From an uncultured Maribacter sp. (GTDB lineage: Bacteria; Bacteroidota; Bacteroidia; Flavobacteriales; Flavobacteriaceae), in the NCBI RefSeq assembly GCF_947495965.1, contig NZ_CANMBB010000001.1, positions 186,001 through 250,000 of the forward strand: a DNA stretch of 64,000 nucleotides, written 5' to 3'. A model generated the notes under the pieces. The model was given only the letters and a program-made list of their open reading frames with translations. It did no database searches and had not been told where the DNA came from. The position numbers and the translations under genes are program-made. Position 1 is the stretch's first letter. Each line of letters starts with the position of its first letter. Positions 45,303-54,988 of the stretch are shown one piece after another.

Positions 45303-46373
45303 ATGGCGAAAGTCGAAGTAAAACAATTATTAGAAGCAGGTGTACACTTTGGACACCTTACAAGAAAATGGAATCCAAACATGGCTCCTTACATCTACAT
45401 GGAGCGTAATGGGATTCACGTAATTAACCTTTACAAAACGGTTGCAAAATTAGACGAAACCAACGATGCTTTGCGTAAAATAGCTGCATCTGGCAGAAAA
45501 ATCTTATTTGTTGCAACAAAAAAACAAGCGAAAGACATAGTTGCTGATAAAGTATCTAAAGTAAACATGCCATATATTACAGAAAGATGGCCTGGTGGAA
45601 TGTTAACCAACTTTGTTACTATCCGTAAAGCTGTTAAAAAAATGGCTTCTATTGATCGTATGAAGAAAGACGGTACTTTCATGACTCTTTCTAAAAAAGA
45701 ACGTTTACAAGTAGATCGTTTAAGAGCTAAATTAGAAAAGAACTTAGGTTCTATTTCTGAAATGACTCGTTTACCTGGTGCTCTTTTCATAGTAGATACT
45801 ATGAGAGAACACATTGCTGTTAAAGAGGCTCAAAAATTGAATATTCCAATTTTTGCTATGGTAGATACTAACTGTGACCCAAGAGATATTGATTATGTAG
45901 TACCTGCAAATGATGATGCATCTAAATCTATAGACATTATTATGGAACAAGTTACTGCTGCAATTGCAGAAGGATTAGCAGAACGTAAATCTAGTAAGCA
46001 AGAAGCACCAAAGAAAGATGCTCCTAAAAAAGAATCAGCTCCAAAAGCAGAAACTCCTAAAAAAGAAGAAGCTAAGGTTGAAGCACCTGCAGCTCCCGAA
46101 GCTAAAGCTGCTCCTGCAAAAGCAGACGATTTAACAAAAGTAGAAGGAATTGGACCTAAAGCTGCAGAGGCTCTAGTAAATGCCGGATTTGTTACTTTCG
46201 CTGACTTAGCTAAAGGTGATGCCGAAAAGATTAAAACAATCTTAACAGAAGCTAGCTCAAGAATGGCTCATTTAGACCCAACTTCTTGGCCAAAGCAAGC
46301 ACAAATGGCTGCCGATGGTAAGTGGGACGAGCTTAAAGAATGGCAAGATAACGTAAAAGGTGGTGTAGAATAA
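45303..46373 (+). CDS. rpsB: 30S ribosomal protein S2 with a long C-terminal extension
   Basis: 356 residues, about 115 more than Escherichia coli S2. Residues 1-226 are a normal S2 (LLEAGVHFGHLTRKWNPNM, FVATKKQAKDIV, RWPGGMLTNF, IPIFAMVDTNCDP, AIAEGLAERK). A low-complexity linker of Lys, Glu, Pro and Ala (about 227-272) leads to a helix-hairpin-helix-like module (274-356) starting ADDLTKVEGIGPKAAEALVN and ending KWDELKEWQDNVKGGVE. A very similar start and GIGP turn occur in the tail of ActC. Such an extension is seen in other Bacteroidota; its task on the ribosome is unknown to me. The gene precedes tsf by 98 bases. Confidence 0.96.
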   Translation: MAKVEVKQLLEAGVHFGHLTRKWNPNMAPYIYMERNGIHVINLYKTVAKLDETNDALRKIAASGRKILFVATKKQAKDIVADKVSKVNMPYITERWPGGMLTNFVTIRKAVKKMASIDRMKKDGTFMTLSKKERLQVDRLRAKLEKNLGSISEMTRLPGALFIVDTMREHIAVKEAQKLNIPIFAMVDTNCDPRDIDYVVPANDDASKSIDIIMEQVTAAIAEGLAERKSSKQEAPKKDAPKKESAPKAETPKKEEAKVEAPAAPEAKAAPAKADDLTKVEGIGPKAAEALVNAGFVTFADLAKGDAEKIKTILTEASSRMAHLDPTSWPKQAQMAADGKWDELKEWQDNVKGGVE

Positions 46374-46421
46374 ATTTATAGATACATCAAAATATCTATA
46401 ATTTAACATTACCCTAAAACC

Positions 46422-46446
46422 GGATACAATAATTGTGTCTTATTTT
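46422..46446 (+). other. Possible attenuator between rpsB and tsf
   Basis: GGATACAA (46422-46429) and TTGTGTCT (46433-46440) pair imperfectly (two G-T pairs) around a 3-base loop, followed by TATTTTA. It could reduce or delay read-through into tsf. The stem is weak. Confidence 0.3.
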
Positions 46447-46471
46447 ACATAATCAAAAAAAATAAAAGAAA

Positions 46472-47428
46472 ATGGCTAAAATTACCGCCGCAGAAGTAAA
46501 TAAATTAAGAAAAGCTACAGGTGCAGGAATGATGGACTGCAAAAAAGCCTTAGTAGAAGCAGAAGGAGATTTTGACAAAGCAATTGAAGTTCTTCGTAAA
46601 AAAGGACAAAAAGTTGCTGCTAAAAGAGCAGATAGAGATTCCTCTGAAGGTGCTGCAGTTTCTAAAGTAAATGCAGACAATACTGTTGGTGTTGCAATAG
46701 TATTAGGTTGTGAAACTGACTTTGTTGGTAAAAACGAAAACTTTCTTTCTTTAGCAAATGAACTTGCTGAAAAAGCAATAAACTTTGACAATAAAGAAGA
46801 TTTTTTAGCATCTGATTTTGGAGGAATGACAGTTGCTGATAAATTAATTGAACAAACAGGTGTAATTGGTGAAAAATTAGAAATCAACTCTTTTGAGAAG
46901 TTAGAAGCTCCTTATGTTGGTTCTTACGTTCACATTAACAAAATTGCAGCTTTAGTTGGTTTAACTTCTAAGAATGAAGTAGTTGCTAAAGATGTTGCTA
47001 TGCAAGTAGCTTCAATGGGTGCAACAACTTTATCTTATAAAGATTTTGACCCTGCATATATTGCTTCTGAAACAGAAGCTAGAATTGCAGTTATAGAAAA
47101 AGATAATATTGAGTTAGGCCGTTTAGGTAAAACTCTTAAAAACGTACCTCAGTATATTTCTATGGCGCAATTAACTGATGAAGCTTTAGCTAAAGCTGAA
47201 GAAGCTGCAAAAGCAGAGCTTACTGCAGAAGGAAAACCAGAGAAAATCTGGGATAAAATTCTTCCTGGTAAAATGCAAAGATTTATTGCAGATAATACAA
47301 CTTTAGACCAAGAACAATGCTTATTAGATCAGAACTTTATTAAGGACGAGAAAATAAACGTTGCTAAATATGTTGCTTCTGCTGGAGATTTATCTGTAAC
47401 AAGCTTTAAGCGAGTTGCTTTAGGATAA
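46472..47428 (+). CDS. tsf: Translation elongation factor Ts
   Basis: 318 residues. The N-terminal domain reads AEVNKLRKATGAGMMDCKKALVEAEGDFDKAIEVLRKKG, the standard UBA-like start of the family, followed by the core domain with GVAIVLGCETDFVGKNENF. This Thr-Asp-Phe-Val motif contacts EF-Tu. EF-Ts exchanges GDP on EF-Tu. It follows rpsB with a 98-base gap and ends before a strong terminator, as in most bacteria. Confidence 0.97.
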   Translation: MAKITAAEVNKLRKATGAGMMDCKKALVEAEGDFDKAIEVLRKKGQKVAAKRADRDSSEGAAVSKVNADNTVGVAIVLGCETDFVGKNENFLSLANELAEKAINFDNKEDFLASDFGGMTVADKLIEQTGVIGEKLEINSFEKLEAPYVGSYVHINKIAALVGLTSKNEVVAKDVAMQVASMGATTLSYKDFDPAYIASETEARIAVIEKDNIELGRLGKTLKNVPQYISMAQLTDEALAKAEEAAKAELTAEGKPEKIWDKILPGKMQRFIADNTTLDQEQCLLDQNFIKDEKINVAKYVASAGDLSVTSFKRVALG

Positions 47429-47450
47429 ATAATTCCTGAACATAAATTAT

Positions 47451-47477
47451 TAAAACCGTCTCTAGAGACGGTTTTTT
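47451..47477 (+). terminator. Intrinsic terminator of rpsB-tsf
   Basis: The perfect arms AAAACCGTCT (47451-47460) and AGACGGTTTT (47465-47474) enclose a 4-base loop and are followed by a T-run. It is 23 bases after the tsf stop. Confidence 0.92.
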
Positions 47478-47481
47478 TATG

Positions 47482-47516
47482 CAAAAAAAATATGCTGCTT
47501 TATAAAGCAGCATATT
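47482..47516 (-). terminator. Intrinsic terminator of the M61 peptidase gene
   Basis: The 14-base arms 47487-47500 and 47503-47516 (AT-flanked GCTGCTTT and AAAGCAGC) pair almost without a loop. Read on the minus strand the stem is followed by five T. A tandem arrangement with the tsf terminator separates the two convergent units. Confidence 0.85.
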
Positions 47517-47533
47517 TAATTTTTAGCAAACAA

Positions 47534-49405
47534 TTAATTTTTTAACCAAGCCTCTCTAAGATTTAAACTCTTTTCTGACACAGAATCTAAACTAGATAGT
47601 TTAGTTACATTTAAAATTGGACTACCAACTTTTCCTTCAATAACAACTTCTTCCCCATTACGAATCACAACCATCTTAATTAATGTTTCTGGAGTCCAAC
47701 CAAAGCTCTCTCCTATTATAGGTCTTATCGCTGCTAAACTAATTGGAGTGCCATTAATACTTTTTATAACATCTCCTCCTTGTATACCTAAATCTGTATA
47801 AAAAGAACTTAATTCTATACCTTCTCTTACAAAAACGGAATTATTATTTTCTTGATCTACATCTATAAACGGCATTTCTCCTGCTAAAAAATATCCAGTT
47901 TGCTGTTGCTCTGTTATTTTCCCTAAGCCTACTTTAGCAAAATAAGTAGCATAATCTATTGGTGTACTTCCTATAACATGGGTATCAAAAAATGTTTGTA
48001 ATTCTGGATACGTCATCTTTACAATTTCAGCAATTAATTTATCATCCTCAAAAGGGGTAGAAACATCATATTTTTTAGAAAGTTCTTTCATTAGCCATAA
48101 AATTCCTTTTTCTCCATTACTTAGTTCACGTAATGTAATATCTAGAGCCATATTTATTAAAGCTCCTTTTTCATATACATTAGCATAGTTTTTCTCATAA
48201 GGTTCTTTTAGTATATTTTTACTCATTGTAGTAAAAGACATAGCATCATCATAGCTTTTAGAGTTAGCTACTTTATCCATTATTCTTTTATAAAACTCAT
48301 CTTCAGAGATTAATCCTTGTTGAATTTGAAATAGGTTTGCAAAATATTCTGTTGTTCCCTCATACATCCATAAATGCTGCGACATTTTTGGATCATTAAA
48401 ATCAAAATACTGCACTTCTTCAGAATGTACATTTAATGGTGTTACTATATGAAAAAACTCATGAGAAACAACATCTACCATTGCCTGTTCTAATCTTTCT
48501 CTAGGCATAGCTTCTGGTAAAACAACCACCGTTGAAGTATGGTGTTCTAAAGCACCAAAACCACTTGCATCCGCATTATCCATTTTAGATAAATACAAAA
48601 GAATGTTATATTCTTTTGTTCCATCTATATCTCCTAGAAATGCTTTTTGAGCGGTCATCATTTTCTCCATACGATCTTTTAAGCTAGCAGCAGTATACAC
48701 ATTATTAGGAGAGTATACACTTAAAGTAACCGTAATATCATTAATCTGAAAACTTTCTGTATTTGCTTTAGCATATAATATTGGATTATCAATAACATCA
48801 AAATACCTATTTGCAGTAAAAACATCTTTCTCTAATTGTAAAGTTTCATTACCCTTAACCTTTAGTGATGTCGTAGAAAAAAGAGATTTAGGTTTTGTTA
48901 TATGCAATTCATAAGGCATCTCTTTAAAATTCTGAAAATAACCAACAAAACCATGAAGATTAAGCACAAAATTCTGATTTTTTAAAATATTTGTTCCAGC
49001 TGGAGAAAAAACGGCATCAGACACTTGTGCTTCCGTATCATAAGTGTCATTTACATAATACATGATTTTATCTAATTTTTTTGCATCAGATATTACCCAA
49101 GAATTAACATCGTCATGTGTAAATGATAATTGATTCCCTTCATAATCTATCGCCTTAAAACCATCAATATATTTACCATAATCATCTATACTATACGTAC
49201 CAGGAATTGTTTTGGGAATTAAAAATGTTGTCTCATCTGTATTTATTACTCCAGGGTTAATTGTAACTAAAACTTTATCATCTACGACGTTTAAAATATC
49301 TATATGCGTTATTATCTTAGAATTCGTAACCGTACTTACATTTTTTGTTGCTCCACAACCATATAACAACATCCCCAACATTACTACAAAAATTATTTTT
49401 CTCAT
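47534..49405 (-). CDS. M61 family metallopeptidase with PDZ domain, lipoprotein
   Basis: 623 residues. A lipoprotein signal ends at LLYGC (Cys17). An N-terminal beta domain (about 30-240) precedes a thermolysin-like catalytic domain with HEFFH (315-319) and the third zinc ligand in MYEGTTEYFANL (about 355). A C-terminal PDZ domain (about 510-600) contains GIQGGDVIKSINGTPI. This is the layout of M61 glycyl aminopeptidases, which remove N-terminal Gly or Ala from peptides. Anchored in the periplasm or at the surface, it probably works in peptide breakdown. It is transcribed alone with its own terminator. Confidence 0.9.
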   Translation of the reverse strand: MRKIIFVVMLGMLLYGCGATKNVSTVTNSKIITHIDILNVVDDKVLVTINPGVINTDETTFLIPKTIPGTYSIDDYGKYIDGFKAIDYEGNQLSFTHDDVNSWVISDAKKLDKIMYYVNDTYDTEAQVSDAVFSPAGTNILKNQNFVLNLHGFVGYFQNFKEMPYELHITKPKSLFSTTSLKVKGNETLQLEKDVFTANRYFDVIDNPILYAKANTESFQINDITVTLSVYSPNNVYTAASLKDRMEKMMTAQKAFLGDIDGTKEYNILLYLSKMDNADASGFGALEHHTSTVVVLPEAMPRERLEQAMVDVVSHEFFHIVTPLNVHSEEVQYFDFNDPKMSQHLWMYEGTTEYFANLFQIQQGLISEDEFYKRIMDKVANSKSYDDAMSFTTMSKNILKEPYEKNYANVYEKGALINMALDITLRELSNGEKGILWLMKELSKKYDVSTPFEDDKLIAEIVKMTYPELQTFFDTHVIGSTPIDYATYFAKVGLGKITEQQQTGYFLAGEMPFIDVDQENNNSVFVREGIELSSFYTDLGIQGGDVIKSINGTPISLAAIRPIIGESFGWTPETLIKMVVIRNGEEVVIEGKVGSPILNVTKLSSLDSVSEKSLNLREAWLKN

Positions 49406-49558
49406 TATGCTTTTTAATTTTAAATTAAAGTAGCCTTAAGGCTATATATTTTCTTAAATGCAAGGATATAAAATTTAATAGAGTATTCCAGATGAATTTA
49501 GAAATAATTAAGGCAATCATATCCCAAAAACAATACTATAAGGATAAATATTTTTGAT

Positions 49559-49566
49559 TATTTTTG
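49559..49566 (+). promoter_or_regulatory. Candidate -7 box of pyrH-frr
   Basis: TATTTTTG matches TAnnTTTG, 19 bases before the pyrH ATG. A second identical copy lies at 49549-49556. Neither has an exact TTTG at -33 spacing, so which one is used is unclear. Confidence 0.4.
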
Positions 49567-49585
49567 CGGCAACTAATTATACAAC

Positions 49586-50293
49586 ATGCAATACAAAAGA
49601 ATACTTTTAAAACTTAGTGGAGAAGCACTAATGGGAGAAAAGCAATACGGTATAGATCCAATAAGATTAGCGGAGTATGCCGAAGAAATTAAAGAAGTTG
49701 TAGCTAAAGGTATTGAAGTTGCTATAGTAATTGGCGGCGGTAATATATTTAGAGGAGTAGCTGGTGCTGCCACAGGAATGGATCGTGTACAAGGCGACCA
49801 TATGGGTATGTTAGCTACTGTAATAAATGGACTAGCTTTACAAAGTGCATTAGAATTAAAAGATGTACAAACTAGATTACAAACTGCCATTAAAATAAAT
49901 GAAGTTGCTGAGCCTTTTATTAGAAGAAAAGCAATGCGCCATTTAGAAAAAGGCCGTGTTGTTATTTTTGGTGGCGGAACAGGAAATCCTTATTTTACAA
50001 CAGATTCTGCTGCAGTTCTTAGAGCAATTGAAATTGAAGCAGATGTAATTTTAAAAGGTACTCGTGTAGATGGGATTTATACCTCTGATCCTGAAAAAGA
50101 TAAAACTGCTACAAAATTTGACACTATTTCTTTTAAGGAAGTATTAAATAAAGGCCTAAAAGTAATGGATACTACTGCTTTTACTCTAAGTCAAGAAAAT
50201 GAATTACCTATTGTTGTTTTTGATATGAACACAAAAGGTAATTTAATAAAACTTGTAAATGGAGAAAATATAGGAACGGTAGTAAATCTATAA
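49586..50293 (+). CDS. pyrH: UMP kinase
   Basis: 235 residues of the bacterial hexameric UMP kinase: [65 protein letters not shown] and [20 protein letters not shown], together forming the amino-acid-kinase fold. It converts UMP to UDP with ATP. It lies 40 bases before frr, a widespread pairing, and downstream of the divergent M61 gene. Confidence 0.97.
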   Translation: MQYKRILLKLSGEALMGEKQYGIDPIRLAEYAEEIKEVVAKGIEVAIVIGGGNIFRGVAGAATGMDRVQGDHMGMLATVINGLALQSALELKDVQTRLQTAIKINEVAEPFIRRKAMRHLEKGRVVIFGGGTGNPYFTTDSAAVLRAIEIEADVILKGTRVDGIYTSDPEKDKTATKFDTISFKEVLNKGLKVMDTTAFTLSQENELPIVVFDMNTKGNLIKLVNGENIGTVVNL

Positions 50294-50333
50294 TCTTTAC
50301 TCTATTAATGTTAGATATATTAAAAATTAACTA

Positions 50334-50891
50334 ATGAACGAAGAAATACAATTTATACTAGACACTACTAAAGAAAGTATGGAATCTGCTTTATTACATT
50401 TAGAAAAAGCATTTTTAAAAATCCGAGCTGGAAAAGCAACTCCTGCAATGTTATCTAGTGTAATGGTAGATTATTATGGATCGCAAACACCATTATCTCA
50501 AGTTGCAAATGTAAACACTCCAGATGCAAGAACTCTTACTGTACAGCCATGGGAAAAAAATATGCTTCAAGAAATAGAAAAAGCAATTATGATTGCAAAT
50601 CTGGGGTTTAATCCTATGAATAATGGAGAAAGTATTATCATTAACGTTCCACCGTTAACTGAAGAAAGAAGAAGAGATTTAGCAAAACAAGCAAAAGGCG
50701 AAGCTGAAGATGCGAAAGTTAGTATTCGTTCTGCAAGACAAGATGGCAATAAAGAAGTAAAAAACTTAGAAGATGCCTCTGAAGATGTAAAGAAAAATAC
50801 AGAAGCAGATATACAAGAATTAACAGATACATACACCAAAAAAATTGATGCTTTTCTTGTATTAAAAGAAGCTGAAATCATGAAAGTATAA
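50334..50891 (+). CDS. frr: Ribosome recycling factor
   Basis: 185 residues, the normal length. Motifs include KIRAGKATPAMLSSVMVDYYGSQTPLSQVANV, QPWEKNMLQEIEKAIMIANLGFNP and RRDLAKQAKGEAEDAKVSIRSARQD, giving the two-domain tRNA-mimic shape. It splits post-termination ribosomes with EF-G. It follows pyrH closely and ends before an intrinsic terminator. Confidence 0.97.
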   Translation: MNEEIQFILDTTKESMESALLHLEKAFLKIRAGKATPAMLSSVMVDYYGSQTPLSQVANVNTPDARTLTVQPWEKNMLQEIEKAIMIANLGFNPMNNGESIIINVPPLTEERRRDLAKQAKGEAEDAKVSIRSARQDGNKEVKNLEDASEDVKKNTEADIQELTDTYTKKIDAFLVLKEAEIMKV

Positions 50892-50911
50892 TCTATCTAC
50901 AAATTTTTCTT

Positions 50912-50940
50912 ACAAAAGCGACTATAATGGTCGCTTTTGT
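50912..50940 (+). terminator. Intrinsic terminator of pyrH-frr
   Basis: The arms 50913-50922 (CAAAAGCGAC) and 50930-50939 (GTCGCTTTTG) pair over ten bases around a 7-base loop, 21 bases after the frr stop. The T-run is within the second arm and continues as ACTTTTAAG. Confidence 0.85.
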
Positions 50941-50993
50941 ACTTTTAAGACTATTCTAACTAGGTAATTTTAGGAACACAAGGTATCATTTTT

Positions 50994-51001
50994 TACCTTT
51001 G
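50994..51001 (+). promoter_or_regulatory. Candidate -7 box of the RND exporter gene
   Basis: TACCTTTG matches TAnnTTTG exactly, 45 bases before the ATG at 51047. TTTA lies near the expected -33 position. It follows the frr terminator, in line with a new transcript. Confidence 0.5.
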
Positions 51002-51046
51002 CCTTTGCAATTTTACAATTGCTTTTACAAAAACAAGCGTTAATTA

Positions 51047-53434
51047 ATGGTAGCTAAACTTATAAAAGGATTTTGGGCTAAAACTGCAAATATAATCCTT
51101 AGAAATAGAATTTTAATTTTACTACTAATAGTAGCTTTCACCGTTTTTATGGGCTTGCAATGGAAAAATATGCGCTTTTCCAGTTCCCAAGCAAATTTAT
51201 TACCAGATGACCATCCTGTTAATTTAGAATACAATTCTTTTTTAAAACAATTTGGCGAAGAAGGTAATGCTGTTGTATTTGCAATAAAAGACAGTACTTT
51301 CTTTACTACAGACAATTTTAATCGTTGGAACAAACTTAGTAAACAATTAGGGGCTTTTCCAGAAGTAGATTTTGTTTTATCTACAGATAACTTACAAGAA
51401 CTAAAAAAAGACACCACCAAAATGCAGTTTGTTATGGAGCCATTATTAAAAAAGGCTCCCAAAACACAAGCAGCAGTAGATAGCATTAAAAATCATTTAT
51501 TTAATAATTTACCATTTTACGAGAATTTATTATTCAACAAAAAAAGCGGTACGCTACGTACTGTAATGTATTTAGACAAGGATATTGTTAACACCTCGGT
51601 AAGAAAAGATTTTATCTTAAAAGATATGACACATCTTATAGATAATTTTGAAGAAGAAACAGGTTTAGATGTTCGTATATCAGGGATGCCATATATACGC
51701 ACCATGAACTCTCAAAACATTATTGATGAAATTGGGAAGTTTATATTAGCTGCTTTAGGAGTAACCTCTTTAATTTTCTTTTTCTTTTTTAGGAGCGTTA
51801 GAGCAACATTTATCTCTATGTGTGTGGTTATAATAGGTGTTATGTGGGCTTTTGGAATCTTAGGGCTTTTACAGTATGAGATTACAGTACTTACAGCTCT
51901 AATACCGCCATTAATAATTGTAATAGGTATTCCAAATTGCATCTTCTTAATAAACAAATACCAACAAGAAGTAAAAAAACATGGTAACCAAGCACTTTCT
52001 TTGCAGCGTGTAATTTCTAAAATTGGTAATGCTACATTAATGACAAACATTACCACTGCTTCTGGATTTGCAACTTTTATTATTACAGATAGTAAGCTTT
52101 TAAAAGAATTTGGTATTGTAGCTTCTATAAATATTATTGGAATTTTTATTTTATCATTACTTATAATTCCTATTATTTATAGTTTTATGTCTTTACCTAA
52201 AACAAAACATTTAAAACATTTAAATAAACGTTGGATCGATGCTTTTGTAAATTGGACAGAACGTATTGTTAGACACAAAAGAATTACAGTTTATATAACT
52301 TCTATAGTCTTATTAGTAGTTAGTATTATAGGAATTTACCAGATTGATATTTCTGGAAGTCCAATCGAGGATATGCCAAAAAAGGAACAATTTTTTAAAG
52401 ACATTCGTTTCTTTGAAAAAGAGTTTGATGGTATAATGCCTGTAGAAATTGTTGTAGATACCAAACGTCCTAAAGGTGTTTTAAAACCTGCAACATTAAA
52501 AAGAATAGATAGGTTAAGTACTGTTATTGAAGAAATTCCAGAACTCTCTAAACCTGTATCTGTTGTAAACTTAGTAAAATACTCTAAACAGGCATTTTAT
52601 AATGGTATTCCAAAATACTACCAATTGCCAACTACGCAAGAGAATAATTTTATCATGGATGTTGCTCGTAAATCTGCAGATAATGGCAACATGCTAAAAA
52701 GTTTTGTAGACAGCACTGGGCAAACTGCAAGGATTACAACTTTTATGAAAGATGTAAAAACTAGCAGAATGGAAGAAATTGAAGCAAGATTAAATGAAAA
52801 TATTGCTAAAATATTCCCAAATGAAAGGTTTACAGTATACATGACTGGTAGTGCTTTAATCTTTTTAAAAGGCACTAAGTATCTTGTAAAAAACTTAATC
52901 CTATCGCTGGCACTTGCAATCTTATTAATTGCATTATTTATGGCGTACTTATTTCGCTCCTTTAGAATGATAGTTATCTCTTTAATACCCAATCTTTTAC
53001 CGCTAGTTGTAACTGCTGGTGTTATGGGGTTTGCCGGAGTACCCATAAAACCTTCTACAATTTTAGTGTTTAGTATTGCTTTTGGAATATCGGTAGATGA
53101 TACTATTCACTTTTTAGCAAAATATAGGCAAGAACTAATAGCAAACCGCTGGAAAATAAAAAAATCTGTATATGCTGCCTTAAAAGAAACAGGAGTTAGC
53201 ATGTTTTACACTTCTATTGTTTTATTCTTTGGTTTTTCGGTTTTCATTATATCAAATTTTGGTGGCACGGTAGCTCTAGGAGCTTTAGTTTCTGCGACTT
53301 TACTTTTTGCAATGCTTGCCAATTTAATACTATTACCCTCCCTATTGCTTTCTTTAGAAAGAAGCATAGCAAACAAACAAGTATTAAAAAAGCCGCAGAT
53401 AGACATTTTGCCTAAAGAAGAAGATAGAAACTAA
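51047..53434 (+). CDS. RND/MMPL-family exporter (sterol-sensing-domain type)
   Basis: 795 residues arranged as two similar halves, each with one leading membrane helix, a periplasmic domain of about 180 residues and five further helices: membrane clusters at about 215-380 and 615-780. Family features include GFATFIITDSKLLKEFGIVASINIIGIF in the first half and FSIAFGISVDDTIHFLAKYRQEL, with the conserved Asp pair of the proton relay, in the second. It is shorter than AcrB-type pumps (about 1030) and has no adaptor gene beside it, so it belongs to the MMPL/HpnN-like group thought to move lipids or hydrophobic molecules. The substrate is unknown. Confidence 0.86.
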   Translation: MVAKLIKGFWAKTANIILRNRILILLLIVAFTVFMGLQWKNMRFSSSQANLLPDDHPVNLEYNSFLKQFGEEGNAVVFAIKDSTFFTTDNFNRWNKLSKQLGAFPEVDFVLSTDNLQELKKDTTKMQFVMEPLLKKAPKTQAAVDSIKNHLFNNLPFYENLLFNKKSGTLRTVMYLDKDIVNTSVRKDFILKDMTHLIDNFEEETGLDVRISGMPYIRTMNSQNIIDEIGKFILAALGVTSLIFFFFFRSVRATFISMCVVIIGVMWAFGILGLLQYEITVLTALIPPLIIVIGIPNCIFLINKYQQEVKKHGNQALSLQRVISKIGNATLMTNITTASGFATFIITDSKLLKEFGIVASINIIGIFILSLLIIPIIYSFMSLPKTKHLKHLNKRWIDAFVNWTERIVRHKRITVYITSIVLLVVSIIGIYQIDISGSPIEDMPKKEQFFKDIRFFEKEFDGIMPVEIVVDTKRPKGVLKPATLKRIDRLSTVIEEIPELSKPVSVVNLVKYSKQAFYNGIPKYYQLPTTQENNFIMDVARKSADNGNMLKSFVDSTGQTARITTFMKDVKTSRMEEIEARLNENIAKIFPNERFTVYMTGSALIFLKGTKYLVKNLILSLALAILLIALFMAYLFRSFRMIVISLIPNLLPLVVTAGVMGFAGVPIKPSTILVFSIAFGISVDDTIHFLAKYRQELIANRWKIKKSVYAALKETGVSMFYTSIVLFFGFSVFIISNFGGTVALGALVSATLLFAMLANLILLPSLLLSLERSIANKQVLKKPQIDILPKEEDRN

Positions 53435-53514
53435 TCCTATTTATACCTGTTAGAAACATCAAATTTTTATTAAAAAGCATATCTTTGGCTTTTTAAATTT
53501 TGATGCATTTTAAT

Positions 53515-54948
53515 ATGAAATCTACTAGCGTAAAAGAACTCTTATCTGGCAACTTATTATTACAAGAAGTAACTGTTAATGGATGGGTTAAAACATTTAG
53601 AAGTAATCGCTTTATTGCTTTAAATGATGGATCTACTATTAACAATATACAATGTGTAGTAGACTTTGAAGAATTTGATGAATCCATTTTAAAGCAAATA
53701 GCAACTGGTGCTGCTCTAAAAATTACTGGAACTTTAGTAGAAAGCCAAGGTCGCGGTCAGAGCGTAGAAATACAAACTAAAAACATATATGTTCATGGTA
53801 TTGCAGACCCAGAAACATATCCTATACAACCAAAAAAACACTCTCTTGAGTTTCTAAGAGAAAAAGCTCATTTACGTATTCGCACCAATACTTTTGCTGC
53901 TGTAATGCGTGTGCGTTCTGCATTATCTTTTGCAATTCATAATTATTTTAGACAAAACGATTTTAATTATTTTCACGCACCAATCATTACTGGTTCAGAT
54001 GCAGAAGGCGCAGGAGAAATGTTTAGAGTAACAACACTAGATCAAAAAAATCCGCCCTTAACAGAAGAAGGAGAGATTAATCATAAAGAAGATTTCTTTG
54101 GTAAGGAAACCAACCTAACAGTATCTGGACAACTAGAAGCCGAAGCTTACGCAATGGCATTAGGAAAAGTTTACACCTTTGGCCCTACTTTTAGAGCAGA
54201 AAACTCTAATACATCTAGGCATTTAGCAGAATTTTGGATGATAGAACCAGAAGTTGCTTTTAATGATTTAGATGCTAATATGGATTTAGCAGAAGATTTT
54301 ATTAAAGATGTAATTAACTACACATTAGAAAATTGCGCAGAAGATTTAGCCTTCTTAGAAAAGAGGTTATTAGATGAGGAAAAAACTAAGCCGCAAGCAG
54401 AACGTAGTGAAATGCCTCTTATAGAAAAATTAAAATTTGTAGCCGATAACAATTTTAAAAGAGTTAGCTATACAGAAGCAATAGACATTTTAAGAAATAG
54501 CAAACCAAATAAAAAGAAAAAATTTAGCTACCCAATAGATGCTTGGGGAGCAGATTTACAAAGTGAACATGAACGTTATTTAGTTGAAAAACACTTTAAA
54601 TGTCCTGTAATTTTATTTGATTATCCTGCAGATATTAAGGCATTTTATATGCGTTTAAATGAAGATGGTAAAACAGTAAGAGCTATGGACATTCTTTTCC
54701 CTGGGATTGGAGAAATAGTTGGCGGTTCACAAAGAGAAGAGCGTTTAGATGTCTTAAAAGAAAAAATAGCTGCTTTAGGAATTGATGAAAAAGAACTTTG
54801 GTGGTATTTAGATCTAAGAAAATTTGGAAGTGCTGTTCATAGCGGATTTGGATTAGGCTTTGAGCGTTTAGTTCTTTTTGCTACAGGAATGGGTAATATT
54901 AGAGATGTAATTCCTTTTCCAAGAACCCCACAAAATGCTGAATTTTAA
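53515..54948 (+). CDS. asnS: Asparaginyl-tRNA synthetase
   Basis: 477 residues from the ATG at 53515 ([10 protein letters not shown]), preferred over the TTG at 53500 and ATG at 53503 because it gives the usual N-terminus. An OB-fold anticodon-binding domain ([20 protein letters not shown]) leads to the class II catalytic core with motif 2 [22 protein letters not shown] and motif 3 [12 protein letters not shown]. It charges tRNA-Asn. A segment around 275-345 is an AsnRS-type insertion. It is followed by rpoN after 40 bases. Confidence 0.95.
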   Translation: MKSTSVKELLSGNLLLQEVTVNGWVKTFRSNRFIALNDGSTINNIQCVVDFEEFDESILKQIATGAALKITGTLVESQGRGQSVEIQTKNIYVHGIADPETYPIQPKKHSLEFLREKAHLRIRTNTFAAVMRVRSALSFAIHNYFRQNDFNYFHAPIITGSDAEGAGEMFRVTTLDQKNPPLTEEGEINHKEDFFGKETNLTVSGQLEAEAYAMALGKVYTFGPTFRAENSNTSRHLAEFWMIEPEVAFNDLDANMDLAEDFIKDVINYTLENCAEDLAFLEKRLLDEEKTKPQAERSEMPLIEKLKFVADNNFKRVSYTEAIDILRNSKPNKKKKFSYPIDAWGADLQSEHERYLVEKHFKCPVILFDYPADIKAFYMRLNEDGKTVRAMDILFPGIGEIVGGSQREERLDVLKEKIAALGIDEKELWWYLDLRKFGSAVHSGFGLGFERLVLFATGMGNIRDVIPFPRTPQNAEF

Positions 54949-54988
54949 TTCAATTTCACTAATTTAGTAGGTAGTACAAGATAAATAT

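Noticed and set aside
46009-46119. Apparent tandem repeats in rpsB (Lys-Lys-Glu/Ala-Pro units)
   Set aside because: Low-complexity linker without a regular DNA repeat unit; not a CRISPR or VNTR.
46453-46887. 144-residue open frame opposite tsf
   Set aside because: Fully antisense to a certain gene, with no promoter or recognisable motif.
53484-53502. Promoter-like TTTGG and TAAATTTTG before asnS
   Set aside because: The second box has one base too many for TAnnTTTG and the spacing is wrong; no confident promoter call.
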